Part shown: one piece after another, positions 1 to 7,529 of the stretch
How the letters are laid out: each line of letters starts with the position of its first letter
Numbering within the stretch: the stretch's first letter is position 1
NCBI RefSeq assembly: GCF_000931445.1
Contig: NZ_CP010849.1
Coordinates: 5,642,001 to 5,706,000 of the forward strand
Direction of reading: 5' to 3'
Length of the DNA stretch: 64,000 nt
Source of the DNA: Streptomyces cyaneogriseus subsp. noncyanogenus
GTDB lineage: Bacteria > Actinomycetota > Actinomycetes > Streptomycetales > Streptomycetaceae
Notes under the pieces: generated by a model
The model's input: the letters and a program-made list of their open reading frames with translations, nothing else
Database searches by the model: none
Told to the model about the DNA's origin: nothing
Made by a program: the position numbers and the translations under genes

Positions 1-1
1 G

Positions 2-658
2 GACAGCGGCGTCTTCCTGGTCCCGCCGATCGAGGCGATCGGCATCTCCCTCCAGTACGCCGCCGCCGCCACCGTCATCGCCGTGGTGATCGGCGGCCTC
101 GCCGCGACCGCGCTCACCCGGCGGGACGCGGGCCGCCTCGTACGCGGGTTCGACGCGCTGCTGATGCTGCCGCTCGGGGTGTCGGCGGTGACCGTCGGTT
201 TCGGCTTCCTGATCGCGCTGGACGAACCGCCGCTGGACCTCAGGAGCTCGTGGATCCTGGTGCCGCTCGCGCAGGCCCTGGTGGGCGTGCCGTTCGTGGT
301 GCGGACCATGCTGCCGGTGCTGCGGGCGGTGGACACCCGGCTGCGGGAGGCCGCCGCGGTGCTCGGCGCGTCGCCGTGGCGGGTGTGGCGCGAGGTCGAT
401 CTGCCGCTGGTGCGGCGGGCGCTGCTGGTCGCGGCCGGGTTCGCCTTCGCGGTGTCGCTGGGCGAGTTCGGGGCGACCGTGTTCATCGCCCGGCCCGACA
501 GCCCGACGCTGCCGGTGGCCGTGGCGCGGCTGCTGGGGCGGCCGGGCGAGACCAACTACGGGCAGGCGATGGCCCTGTCGACGATTCTGATGGTGGTGTG
601 CGCGGTGGCCCTGCTGGTGCTGGAGCGGCTGCGGACCGACCGGACCGGGGAGTTCTAG
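2..658 (+). CDS. ABC transporter permease, thiamine/iron type, 5'-truncated by window
   Basis: C-terminal part (about 218 residues) of an inner-membrane permease; the start lies left of the window and the frame is open from base 2. Several hydrophobic helices are visible. The cytoplasmic EAA-type loop reads REAAAVLGASPWRVWREVDLP, which docks the ATPase. The segments PLGVSAVTVGFG and SLGEFGATVFIARP resemble ThiP and ferric-iron permeases, which usually have twelve helices in one chain, so much of the protein is missing here. The stop is 2 nt before the ATPase start, so the two are surely co-transcribed; a binding-protein gene is expected upstream. Thiamine or a derivative is the likeliest substrate by resemblance, but this is inference. 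Confidence 0.85.
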   Translation, partial: DSGVFLVPPIEAIGISLQYAAAATVIAVVIGGLAATALTRRDAGRLVRGFDALLMLPLGVSAVTVGFGFLIALDEPPLDLRSSWILVPLAQALVGVPFVVRTMLPVLRAVDTRLREAAAVLGASPWRVWREVDLPLVRRALLVAAGFAFAVSLGEFGATVFIARPDSPTLPVAVARLLGRPGETNYGQAMALSTILMVVCAVALLVLERLRTDRTGEF

Positions 659-660
659 GG

Positions 661-1680
661 ATGCTGCTCAGCCTTCGGGGCGCGACGGTCCGCTTCGGCG
701 GGCGGGCCGTGCTGGACGCCGTCGACCTCGATGTCGCCGAGCACGAGATCGTGTGCGTGCTCGGGCCGAGCGGCAGCGGAAAGTCGACACTGCTGCGGGC
801 GGTCGCCGGACTCCAGCCGCTGGACGCCGGGGCGGTGCTGCTCGGCGGGCGGGACCAGGCGGGGGTGCCCGCGCACCGGCGTGAGGTGGGGCTGATGTTC
901 CAGGATCACCAGCTCTTCCCGCAGCGCGACGTGGGCGGCAACGTCGCCTTCGGGCTGCGCACGCGGGGCGTGCCGCGCGCCGGACGGAGCGAGCGGGTGA
1001 AGGAGTTGCTGGAGCTGGTGGGGCTGCCGGGGGCCGCCCGCCGGGCCGTGGCCGCCCTGTCCGGCGGGGAGCAGCAGCGGGTGGCGCTGGCCCGGGCGCT
1101 GGCCCCCCGGCCGCGCCTGCTGATGCTGGACGAGCCGCTCGGCCAGCTCGACCGCTCGCTGCGGGAGCGGCTCGTCGTGGAACTGCGGGAGCTGTTCGGC
1201 CGGCTGGGCACCACGGTGCTCGCCGTGACCCACGACCAGGGCGAGGCGTTCGCGCTCGCCGACCGGGTCGTGGTGATGCGGGAGGGACGGATCGCCCAGT
1301 CGGGGACGCCCCTTGAGGTGTGGCAGCGGCCCGCCGACGCGTTCGTGGCCCGCTTCCTCGGCTTCGAGAACGTCGTCGAGGCGGCCGTCACCGGGCAGGC
1401 CGCGGACACGGCCTGGGGCAAGGTGCCGGTTCCCGAGGACGCCCCGCAGGGGGCGCGCACCCTGCTCGTACGGCCCGCGGGCGTGCGTCTGGTGCCCGTC
1501 GGCGAGGGCTTGCGCTGCACGGTCGCCGCGCGCACCTTCCGGGGCACCCATGTCGCCGTCCGCCTCCAGCCGGCGGACGCGCCCCCGCTGGAGGCCGCGT
1601 GCGCGCTGCGGTCGGCGCCCGAGGCCGGGGACGAGGTCGGGGTGGAGTTCGACCCGGCCGAAATCGTGGTGCTCGGCTGA
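661..1680 (+). CDS. ABC transporter ATP-binding protein, ThiQ/FbpC-like
   Basis: ATPase of 339 residues that would energise the permease just upstream. Walker A is GPSGSGKST (about residue 36), the Q-loop is MFQDHQLFPQ, the signature is LSGGEQQRVALARAL, Walker B is LLMLDEP and the H-loop is VTHDQ, so the nucleotide site is complete. A C-terminal regulatory (TOBE-like) extension of about 100 residues follows, as in ferric-iron and molybdate importers; classical ThiQ is shorter. The ATG sits 2 nt after the permease stop, indicating translational coupling. Substrate is unproven: thiamine or iron are both compatible. The frame also stays open upstream, but there it only shadows the permease gene. 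Confidence 0.9.
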   Translation: MLLSLRGATVRFGGRAVLDAVDLDVAEHEIVCVLGPSGSGKSTLLRAVAGLQPLDAGAVLLGGRDQAGVPAHRREVGLMFQDHQLFPQRDVGGNVAFGLRTRGVPRAGRSERVKELLELVGLPGAARRAVAALSGGEQQRVALARALAPRPRLLMLDEPLGQLDRSLRERLVVELRELFGRLGTTVLAVTHDQGEAFALADRVVVMREGRIAQSGTPLEVWQRPADAFVARFLGFENVVEAAVTGQAADTAWGKVPVPEDAPQGARTLLVRPAGVRLVPVGEGLRCTVAARTFRGTHVAVRLQPADAPPLEAACALRSAPEAGDEVGVEFDPAEIVVLG

Positions 1681-1704
1681 CCGGCCCGCCGTAGGGTGCC
1701 GGGC

Positions 1705-2502
1705 ATGACACTCCTCGCCCACGACCGCTACTGCGACGAAATCACCGAACAGGTACGGCTGTTCAGATCCGTGATCACGTCCGGCGCCGACCTGTCCGCG
1801 ACCGTGCCGACCTGCCCCGACTGGACGCTGGAGGAGCTGGTACGGCACACCGGAGGGGCCCTGCGCTGGGTGGAGCTGCTGGTGCGCACCCGGGCGCGGG
1901 AGGAGATCCCCGTGGAGCGGGTGCCCGGGGCCGACGGACCGCGGGCCCGCGGGGACGCCGCGGCGCTGGACGCCTGGCTGGCCGAGTCCGGCGAGGCGGT
2001 CGTCGCCGTGCTGCGGGAGGCCGGGCCCGACACCAAGGTGTGGACCTGGTCCGGGACGCACACCACCGGGTTCTGGGCGCGCCGGATGACCCACGAACTC
2101 GTCATTCACCGGGCGGACGCGGCGCTGGCCGCCGGTCGGCCCTTCGAGGTCGGGCCCGAGGTGGCCGCCGACGCGATCGACGAGTGGCTGGAGATCGTAC
2201 GGTTCATGCAGCGGGTGCTGCCCGACGCCCCGGTCGGCGAGCTGCGCGGGCCCGGACGCAGCCTCCACCTGCACGCCACCGACACCCCGCCCGGGCTGGA
2301 CGCCGAGTGGCTGATCGAGCTGACCGGGGACGGCATCGCCTGGCGCCGCGGCCACGAGAAGGCGACCGTCGCGCTGCGCGGGCCGCTGACCCCTCTCCTG
2401 CTCGCCTTCTACCGCCGGCTGCCCGTGGAGACGCCGGGGCTGGAGGTGCTCGGCGAGCGGGAGCTGCTGGACCTCTGGCTGGAGCGGGCCAGCTTCGGAT
2501 GA
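1705..2502 (+). CDS. Maleylpyruvate isomerase/DinB-like mycothiol-dependent family protein
   Basis: About 265 residues. The N-terminal part has the pattern of the MDMPI/DinB-like four-helix fold: the segment CPDWTLEELVRHTGG early, and a metal-site style FWARRMTHELVIHRADA near residues 125-142. Members are common in actinobacteria and use mycothiol or act as small metal-dependent isomerases or transferases; the reaction here is unknown. Start: ATG 1705 is preceded by TAGGGT at 1692-1697, the position of a -10 box for a leaderless transcript. An in-frame GTG at 1696 lies inside that box and is less likely. It converges on the LAETG gene across a strong hairpin. The family call rests on pattern resemblance only. 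Confidence 0.75.
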   Translation: MTLLAHDRYCDEITEQVRLFRSVITSGADLSATVPTCPDWTLEELVRHTGGALRWVELLVRTRAREEIPVERVPGADGPRARGDAAALDAWLAESGEAVVAVLREAGPDTKVWTWSGTHTTGFWARRMTHELVIHRADAALAAGRPFEVGPEVAADAIDEWLEIVRFMQRVLPDAPVGELRGPGRSLHLHATDTPPGLDAEWLIELTGDGIAWRRGHEKATVALRGPLTPLLLAFYRRLPVETPGLEVLGERELLDLWLERASFG

Positions 2503-2505
2503 GAC

Positions 2506-2539
2506 TGTGGCCCGCCCCCCGGTCCGGGGGCGGGCCACA
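2506..2539. terminator. Bidirectional terminator hairpin
   Basis: Perfect 14-bp stem (2506-2519 with 2526-2539) and a 6-nt loop, placed between two convergent genes. It lacks a long T tract, as is usual in Streptomyces. Confidence 0.8.
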
Positions 2540-2552
2540 CGGACGGGCCGGG

Positions 2553-3281
2553 TCAGCGGTCGCTCTTGGCCCCGCGGCGGCGCATGCCGAGGAAGACCGC
2601 TCCGCCGCCGATCACGACCAGGCCGGCCGCGATGCCGGCGATGAGGCCGGTGTGGGAGCCGCCGCCGGTCTCGGCGAGACCGGCCTCGCCGGCCGGGGAC
2701 GGCGCGCTGTCCGCGCCCCCGGCCGGAGCGCTGCTCCGGCTCGCGGAGGCGGCCGGGGACGACGGGGCCGGGGCCGGGGCGCCGGTCTCCTCCGCCGGGG
2801 CGGAGGCGGTCTGCGTCGGCGTCCGCGTCGGCGTGGGCGCCGGGGCCGGGGTCTCCTGCGGCGCGCAGGCGGTGGCGGGGGTCACGAGGTGCGGCTCGAT
2901 GTCCTCGTCGACGTACCCCGCCGCCTTGACGTGGACGCGGTACTCGGCGTTCGGCTTCCAGTCCTCGGCGAAGACGATGGTGGTGCCTTCGCGGGACCCC
3001 TTGACGACCTGCTCGCCGATCTGCTCGTCCGCGCCGTCGCCGCGCAGGAAGACGGTGACGGTGGCGGGGACGCCGGAGGGGTCGGCGTCGGTGACGGTGA
3101 TGACGCCCTTGCCGCCGTCGCACTTGGCGGCGGCGGTGAACTCGCTGATGTCGCAGGCGAGCGCGGTGCCGGCGGCGCCGGCGGCGAGGGCGGCCGAGGC
3201 GGCGGCGACTGCGAGGACGCGCGCGGGACGTATGGGGCCGCGGCGGGACGCCGGGCGGCTGAGGAAGGACAGGACTGCCAC
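2553..3281 (-). CDS. LAETG-anchored cell-wall surface protein
   Basis: A 242-residue exported protein. A basic N-terminus and alanine-rich signal peptide end near ALA-CDIS (about residue 43). A small globular domain follows (about 44-145), with two or three cysteines that may form disulfides. A Pro/Ala/Thr/Ser-rich wall-spanning linker (about 146-200) comes next. The C-terminus is a complete sorting signal: LAETG at 202-206, a hydrophobic helix, and the basic tail RRRGAKSDR. LAxTG is the motif recognised by class E sortases of Streptomyces, which also anchor long chaplins, so covalent linkage to peptidoglycan is expected. The globular domain is not recognised. A good vegetative-type promoter lies about 85 nt upstream, and the gene ends at a strong shared terminator. 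Confidence 0.85.
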   Translation of the reverse strand: MAVLSFLSRPASRRGPIRPARVLAVAAASAALAAGAAGTALACDISEFTAAAKCDGGKGVITVTDADPSGVPATVTVFLRGDGADEQIGEQVVKGSREGTTIVFAEDWKPNAEYRVHVKAAGYVDEDIEPHLVTPATACAPQETPAPAPTPTRTPTQTASAPAEETGAPAPAPSSPAASASRSSAPAGGADSAPSPAGEAGLAETGGGSHTGLIAGIAAGLVVIGGGAVFLGMRRRGAKSDR

Positions 3282-3363
3282 GTTGGTCCTTTACGGGATG
3301 CGGGGGGTGGGCGGGGCACCGGGGCGTCGTCGACGCGACACCAGCGCCCCCAGCAGACCCACA

Positions 3364-3393
3364 GGTCTATGAGCACTGCGCCAGCAGTGTCAA
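3364..3393 (-). promoter_or_regulatory. Promoter of the LAETG protein gene with a palindrome in its spacer
   Basis: Read on the minus strand: TTGACA (3393-3388), an 18-nt spacer, then TAGACC (3369-3364). The alternative -10 CATAGA gives 16 nt. The palindrome CACTGC-N4-GCAGTG (3374-3389) fills the spacer and touches the -35 box, a good position for a repressor site. No factor can be named. Confidence 0.55.
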
Positions 3394-3407
3394 CGCATAT
3401 GCCACGC

Positions 3408-3430
3408 AAGAGAGTTGGCTTTGCTCTCTT
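3408..3430 (-). terminator. Weak terminator after the LOG-like gene
   Basis: AAGAGAG (3408-3414) pairs with CTCTCTT (3424-3430) across a 9-nt loop, immediately after the TAA stop of the minus-strand LOG-like gene. The stem is short and comparatively AT-rich for this genome. Confidence 0.4.
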
Positions 3431-3431
3431 A

Positions 3432-4556
3432 TTAACCGCCGAGGCGTTTCAGCGCCGCGGGAGCCTCCTCGATCCGGTCGACCAGGGCGATCCGGGACTC
3501 CATCGGCCGCTCCCGGGCGAGCGAGGCCAGCAGCGGCCACGCCGGCAGCCGCTCCGTCCAGTGCGCCCGGTCCACCAGCACCATGGGCGTGGGCTCGCCC
3601 CGCGAGCCGTAGTAGTTCGGCGTCGCGTTGTCGAAGACCTCCTGTACGGTCCCGGCGGCGCCCGGCAGGAACACCACCCCCGCGGTGCAGCGGGCCAGCA
3701 GGCCGTCCTCGCGGGTGGCGTTGGAGAAGTACTTGGCGATGTGCCCGGCGAACGCGTTCGGCGGTTCGTGGCCGTAGAACCAGGTCGGGATGGCCACCGA
3801 GGCACCGCCGCCCGGCCAGCGCTCGCGCACCTCGAAGGCCGCCCGCGCCCAGTCGGTGACCGACGGCGTGAACGAGGGGGCCTTGGCGAGCAGGCGCAGG
3901 GCGTCCTCCAGCATCCCGTCGCCGAACGGTGCGGCGTACGCGCCGAGGTTGGCCGCCTCCATCGCGCCCGGGCCGCCGCCGGTGGCCACCGTGAAGCCCG
4001 CCCGGGCCAGTTCGCGGCCCAGCCGCGCGGCGCCCGCGTACGCCAGGGACCCGCGCGCCATCGCGTGGCCGCCCATCACGCCCACCACCCGGGCGCCGGC
4101 GAGCAGTTCGTCGAGGGCGTCGGAGACGGAGTCGTCGTGGACCGCGCGCAGCATGGAGGCGAAGACGTCCCCGTCCGCCTTCGTCGCCTGGAACCAGGCG
4201 TACGCGCGCGCGTCGGGCGTCGCCTCGTAGCCCTCGCCGAGGCGGGCGTACAGCTCGCCGGGGGAGTAGACGTGCCCGCGGTAGGGGTCGAAGGGCAGGC
4301 CGGGTATCGGCGGGAAGACCAGGGCGCCGCCGGCGCGCACCCGGGCCGCGGCCTCCGGGTCCATCGGGCAGCCGAGGAAGACGGCACCCGCGCAGTCGAC
4401 GGAGAGCAGGAGCTCCGTACGCCCCGTCAGATCGACGGCCTGGACGCGGTAGCCGGAGAGCGTGCCGTGCGCGGAGACCACCTCGTCGAACTCGGCGAGG
4501 GTCTCGATCTCCCGGTCATGGGCGGCGCGGGGCGGCTGGGCGGGTGTCGGATCCAC
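3432..4556 (-). CDS. LOG-family Rossmann-fold protein (nucleotide-monophosphate hydrolase-like)
   Basis: A 374-residue protein. The N-terminal 140 residues form an unassigned extension. The C-terminal half has the LOG/DprA-type Rossmann core: VVGVMGGHAMARGS (about 160), then GGGPGAMEAANLGAYAA (about 195), then FLPGAAGTVQEVFD (about 300). LOG enzymes release free cytokinins or other nucleobases from nucleoside monophosphates, using the motif PGGxGTxxE. Here the second Gly is Ala (PGAAGT), while the following E is kept. The protein is about twice the length of plant-type LOG (around 200 residues), so its substrate may differ. Start ATG 4556 is the longest sensible choice. It lies downstream of, and in the same direction as, the VOC gene, about 35 nt away. 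Confidence 0.75.
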   Translation of the reverse strand: MDPTPAQPPRAAHDREIETLAEFDEVVSAHGTLSGYRVQAVDLTGRTELLLSVDCAGAVFLGCPMDPEAAARVRAGGALVFPPIPGLPFDPYRGHVYSPGELYARLGEGYEATPDARAYAWFQATKADGDVFASMLRAVHDDSVSDALDELLAGARVVGVMGGHAMARGSLAYAGAARLGRELARAGFTVATGGGPGAMEAANLGAYAAPFGDGMLEDALRLLAKAPSFTPSVTDWARAAFEVRERWPGGGASVAIPTWFYGHEPPNAFAGHIAKYFSNATREDGLLARCTAGVVFLPGAAGTVQEVFDNATPNYYGSRGEPTPMVLVDRAHWTERLPAWPLLASLARERPMESRIALVDRIEEAPAALKRLGG

Positions 4557-4591
4557 CCGCCCATCCTAGAGAGGACGACGCGACGGCCGGG

Positions 4592-4999
4592 TCAGCCCTG
4601 GACGGCGGCCGGGTCCATCCACACGACCTCCCAGGTGTGGCCGTCGAGGTCCTCGAAGGCGCGGCCGTACATGAAGCCGTGGTCCTGCGTCTCGCCGGTG
4701 ACCGAGCCGCCGGCCGCCACCGCCTTCTCCACCATCTCGTCGACCTTCTCGCGGCTCTCGGCGCTCAGCGCCAGCAGTACCTCGCTGCTCCGCTTCGAGT
4801 CCACGATCTCCTTCTTCGTGAACACGGCGTACTTCTCCCTGGTGTGCAGCATCGTGACGATCGTGTCGCTGAGCGGGATCGAGGCGGTGGTGTCGTCGCT
4901 GAACTGCGGGTTGATCGTGTAGCCGAGTTCGGTGAAGAACTTCTTGGAGGCGTCGAGGTCGTCGGTGGCCAGGTTCACGAAGATCATCTGCTGGTACAT
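4592..4999 (-). CDS. VOC-superfamily (glyoxalase/bleomycin-resistance fold) protein
   Basis: A 135-residue single-domain protein with the two beta-alpha-beta-beta-beta modules of the vicinal-oxygen-chelate fold: IFVNLATDDLDASKKFFTEL at the N-terminus and DHGFMYGRAFEDLDGHTWEV near the end. The late D-x-x-G-x-x-W-E-V ending is typical of PhnB/glyoxalase-like members. Metal ligands cannot be assigned with certainty, and the substrate is unknown. A purine-rich RBS (GGGGAGAGG) lies just before the ATG. It may be co-transcribed with the LOG-like gene downstream. Confidence 0.85.
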   Translation of the reverse strand: MYQQMIFVNLATDDLDASKKFFTELGYTINPQFSDDTTASIPLSDTIVTMLHTREKYAVFTKKEIVDSKRSSEVLLALSAESREKVDEMVEKAVAAGGSVTGETQDHGFMYGRAFEDLDGHTWEVVWMDPAAVQG

Positions 5000-5160
5000 G
5001 CGGGCCTCTCCCCTGGGTCATGGTGGTGTCATGCCGTTCGCAGGGGTAGACCGGGGGCCCGTGCGGAACTCATCGCCGGTCCGGAGCATTCCTCGATCTT
5101 TTTTTCGAAGGCCGCTCGACTGCTCGGCGACTCACCGGTGGCTCATCGGTGGCTCACCGG

Positions 5161-6585
5161 TCACGAACGGGCCAGCGGCAGCGCCGCCAGCTCCGCCACG
5201 GCCAGGGTCACCGGGCCGAACAGCGCCAGCAGGGCGGCGGCGCGCAGCGCGGCGGCGGCGCGCAGCGTCGTACCGGGCGCCCCGAGGCGCCGCAGCGCGG
5301 CCGTGGTGTCGGAGCGGGTCTGCCGGGTCTCGACCGCCGAGGTGAGCAGCGTGGCCACGGTGCAGCCGGCCACCACCAGGGCGCCGAGGGTGCCGAGCGG
5401 CCCGAAGGCCGGCCGCCCGGCGGACAGGGTCACCGCCGCGTGCCCCGCGGAGGCCACCGCGCAGACCACGCCGAGGGGGCGGCCGATGCGGCCCGCCTCC
5501 TCCATCAGCAGCCGGCCGGCCAGCAGGCGCAGGGCGCCGGGGCGGGCGGACTGCAACAGGCGGCCGCACAGGTGGGTGAGGCCGGGCCCGGCCAGGGCGA
5601 GGCCGAGAGCGGTCAGGACCCAGCCGGCCAGGACCCCGGCCGCCGGGGTGGCGGAGCCGGGGGCGGTGCGGCTCGCGTAGGTCTCCACGGCGAGGCCCGC
5701 GGTGAGCAGGGTGACGCCCCAGGGCAGGGCGGCCGGGGAGCCGGCCGGGGCGTCCGCCGCGGCGGCCTCCGTCCGGGCGCCGGAGGCCGCCGCGGCCCGC
5801 GCGGCCCGGGACGCCGCCACCGGCGCGGTGGCCGTCACCACCGTCCGCGGCACCGACACCGCCGCGTCCCCGGCGATGACCGCGGCGGGCGTACGGCGGC
5901 CGGTGGACTCGCTCGCGCCGGGTTCCGCGGACGCCGCCCCGGGTGCCCTGCGGTGGGCGCCGAACCGCCCGTACGCCCCGAAGGTCTCGCGTGCCGCGCC
6001 GAGCCCGTAGGCGCCGAAGCGGCCGTACCGGCGGGCCGTGGCCGGGCCGGGCCGGGGGTCGCGGGGGCGCAGTGCCAGCGCGACCGCCGCCGACGCGGTC
6101 GCCGGGACGAGCGTCAGCAGGGTCAGGGCCGCCGGGAAGGGCAGGGGCCGGCCGGCCGCGAGGACGTCGCCGCCGGCGCCGCCGTCACCGCCGGGGCCGT
6201 CGAAGGGCAGGCCGCTGAGGTCGCCGCGCAGACGGAGGTAGAACAGCAGCGCCAGCACCGAGCCCAGGGCGCAGGACAGGGCCGTGGAGGCGGCCGAGAT
6301 CGCCATGAGGCGGCCGGGCCCCAGGCCGATCGCCGACAGGCCCGGGCGGGGGCGGGTGGCGGGGTCGGTGCGGGCGACGGCCACGGCGAAGTACACCGTG
6401 GCGGCCAGCGGCGCCGCGCACCAGGCCAGGCGCGACAGGGAGGCGGCCGGGGAGTCCGGGTGGCTCAGTGCGTGGCCGAGGGCGCACAGCAGCAGGAATC
6501 CCGTGCCCGCCGAGGCCGCGGACACCAGCAGGCGGCGCACCTGGACGGCGAGGTGGGCGGGGCGGCTCAGACGGAGAGCGAGCAC
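5161..6585 (-). CDS. ABC transporter permease-like integral membrane protein
   Basis: A 474-residue polytopic protein. Predicted helices occur in an N-terminal cluster (about 15-220) and a C-terminal cluster (about 275-470), joined by an Ala-, Gly- and Arg-rich cytoplasmic linker holding the repeated motif RFGAYG/RFGAHR. It has the look of FtsX/MacB-type permeases of small actinobacterial exporters, but no specific match is claimed. Start choice: the GTG at 6585 has GGAAGG nine bases upstream and overlaps the end of the ATPase gene by 19 nt; longer readings run through the ATPase gene and are spurious. Role inferred: membrane partner of the adjacent ATPase, acting on an unknown lipid or peptide. 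Confidence 0.75.
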   Translation of the reverse strand: MLALRLSRPAHLAVQVRRLLVSAASAGTGFLLLCALGHALSHPDSPAASLSRLAWCAAPLAATVYFAVAVARTDPATRPRPGLSAIGLGPGRLMAISAASTALSCALGSVLALLFYLRLRGDLSGLPFDGPGGDGGAGGDVLAAGRPLPFPAALTLLTLVPATASAAVALALRPRDPRPGPATARRYGRFGAYGLGAARETFGAYGRFGAHRRAPGAASAEPGASESTGRRTPAAVIAGDAAVSVPRTVVTATAPVAASRAARAAAASGARTEAAAADAPAGSPAALPWGVTLLTAGLAVETYASRTAPGSATPAAGVLAGWVLTALGLALAGPGLTHLCGRLLQSARPGALRLLAGRLLMEEAGRIGRPLGVVCAVASAGHAAVTLSAGRPAFGPLGTLGALVVAGCTVATLLTSAVETRQTRSDTTAALRRLGAPGTTLRAAAALRAAALLALFGPVTLAVAELAALPLARS

Positions 6586-7316
6586 GCGGCCCGGCCTTCC
6601 GTCGCGGCGGCGCTGGGGACGGGCGGCAGGTGCACGGTGTCCACCGGCCGGCCGTCGAGCAGCGGCACGGTGCGGTCGGCCACGGCCGCGGTCTCCTGAT
6701 CGTGCGTGGCGAGGACGATCGTGATGCCGTGCGAGCGGGCGGCCGTGGTCAGGGTGCGCAGGACCTGGGCGCGGTCGGCGCGGTGCAGCGGTGCCGTCGG
6801 CTCGTCGGCGAAGAGCACCGCGGGCGCGACGGCGAGGGCGCGGGCGATGCACACCCGCTGCCGCTCGGCGTGGTGCAGGGCCCGCGGGAGACCGCGGGCC
6901 CGGTCGCCGACGTCGAGGCGCTCCAGCCACTCCAGGGCGGTGCTCCTGGCCGCGCGCCGGGGGGTGCCGCGCAGCATCATCGGCAGGGCCGCGTTCTCCC
7001 ACACGGTCAGCTCGGGGACGAGCACCGGCGCCGGGTCGATCCAGGCGAAGCAGCGGCGGCGCAGCCGTTCCCGGCGCAGGGGCCCCAGGGAGTGCAGCGG
7101 CACGCCGGCGCACCAGACCTCGCCGCGCTGCGGGCGTACCAGGCCGGACAGGCAGTGCAGCAGCGCGGTCTTGCCGCTGCCGCGCGGGCCGCTCACCGCG
7201 AGGATCTCGCCCTCCCGGACGCCGAGCGAGACGCCGCAGAGCGCGGGGGAGCCGTCGTGGTGCTGGAAGTGCAGGGCGCGTGCCCAGAGCACGTCGTTGT
7301 CCGGCGGGGCCACCAT
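6567..7316 (-). CDS. ABC ATPase (LolD/MacB type) with degenerate signature motif
   Basis: A 249-residue ATPase paired with the overlapping permease gene. Walker A is intact (GPRGSGKT, about residue 43), as are Walker B and the H-loop (VLFADEPT and LATHDQ). The position of the LSGGQ signature instead reads ALHHAERQRVCIARAL, so the residues that normally contact the gamma-phosphate of the partner's ATP are lost. The Q-loop region (AWIDPAPVLVPELTV) is also unusual. In a homodimer both composite sites would lack a normal signature, which suggests slow hydrolysis or ATP-driven switching rather than steady transport. The gene starts about 213 nt after the aminotransferase, behind a terminator hairpin. 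Confidence 0.85.
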   Translation of the reverse strand: MVAPPDNDVLWARALHFQHHDGSPALCGVSLGVREGEILAVSGPRGSGKTALLHCLSGLVRPQRGEVWCAGVPLHSLGPLRRERLRRRCFAWIDPAPVLVPELTVWENAALPMMLRGTPRRAARSTALEWLERLDVGDRARGLPRALHHAERQRVCIARALAVAPAVLFADEPTAPLHRADRAQVLRTLTTAARSHGITIVLATHDQETAAVADRTVPLLDGRPVDTVHLPPVPSAAATEGRAACSLSV

Positions 7317-7447
7317 GGGCGTACACCTCGGTTCGGATCGAGAGATGCCGTGCGCTGTCGCGAAATCCCCCGTGTGGGGGAACGACGGCGGGCCGATCGG
7401 TCACTGGGCACGCTAGGCAGGACGCGCGGGGAGGCCGGACAGCACGC

Positions 7448-7492
7448 GGCCCCGGGCGCCCGTTTCTCACTCGAACGGGCGGCACCGGGGCC
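7448..7492 (-). terminator. Terminator of the aminotransferase/Lrp operon
   Basis: Long interrupted hairpin: an inner stem 7457-7464/7474-7481 (8 bp, 9-nt loop) stacked on an outer stem 7448-7455/7485-7492 (8 bp). It lies between the aminotransferase stop and the next gene on the same strand, so it should insulate the ABC pair. Confidence 0.65.
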
Positions 7493-7529
7493 GTTGCCGA
7501 TCCTCCTTGATGAAGATCGCGAAGCCTGA

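Noticed and set aside
655..3123. Long minus-strand frame opposite the ABC ATPase and isomerase genes
   Set aside because: Arg/Gly/His-rich product with no domain, covering three genes with good motifs on their own frames; a composition artefact.
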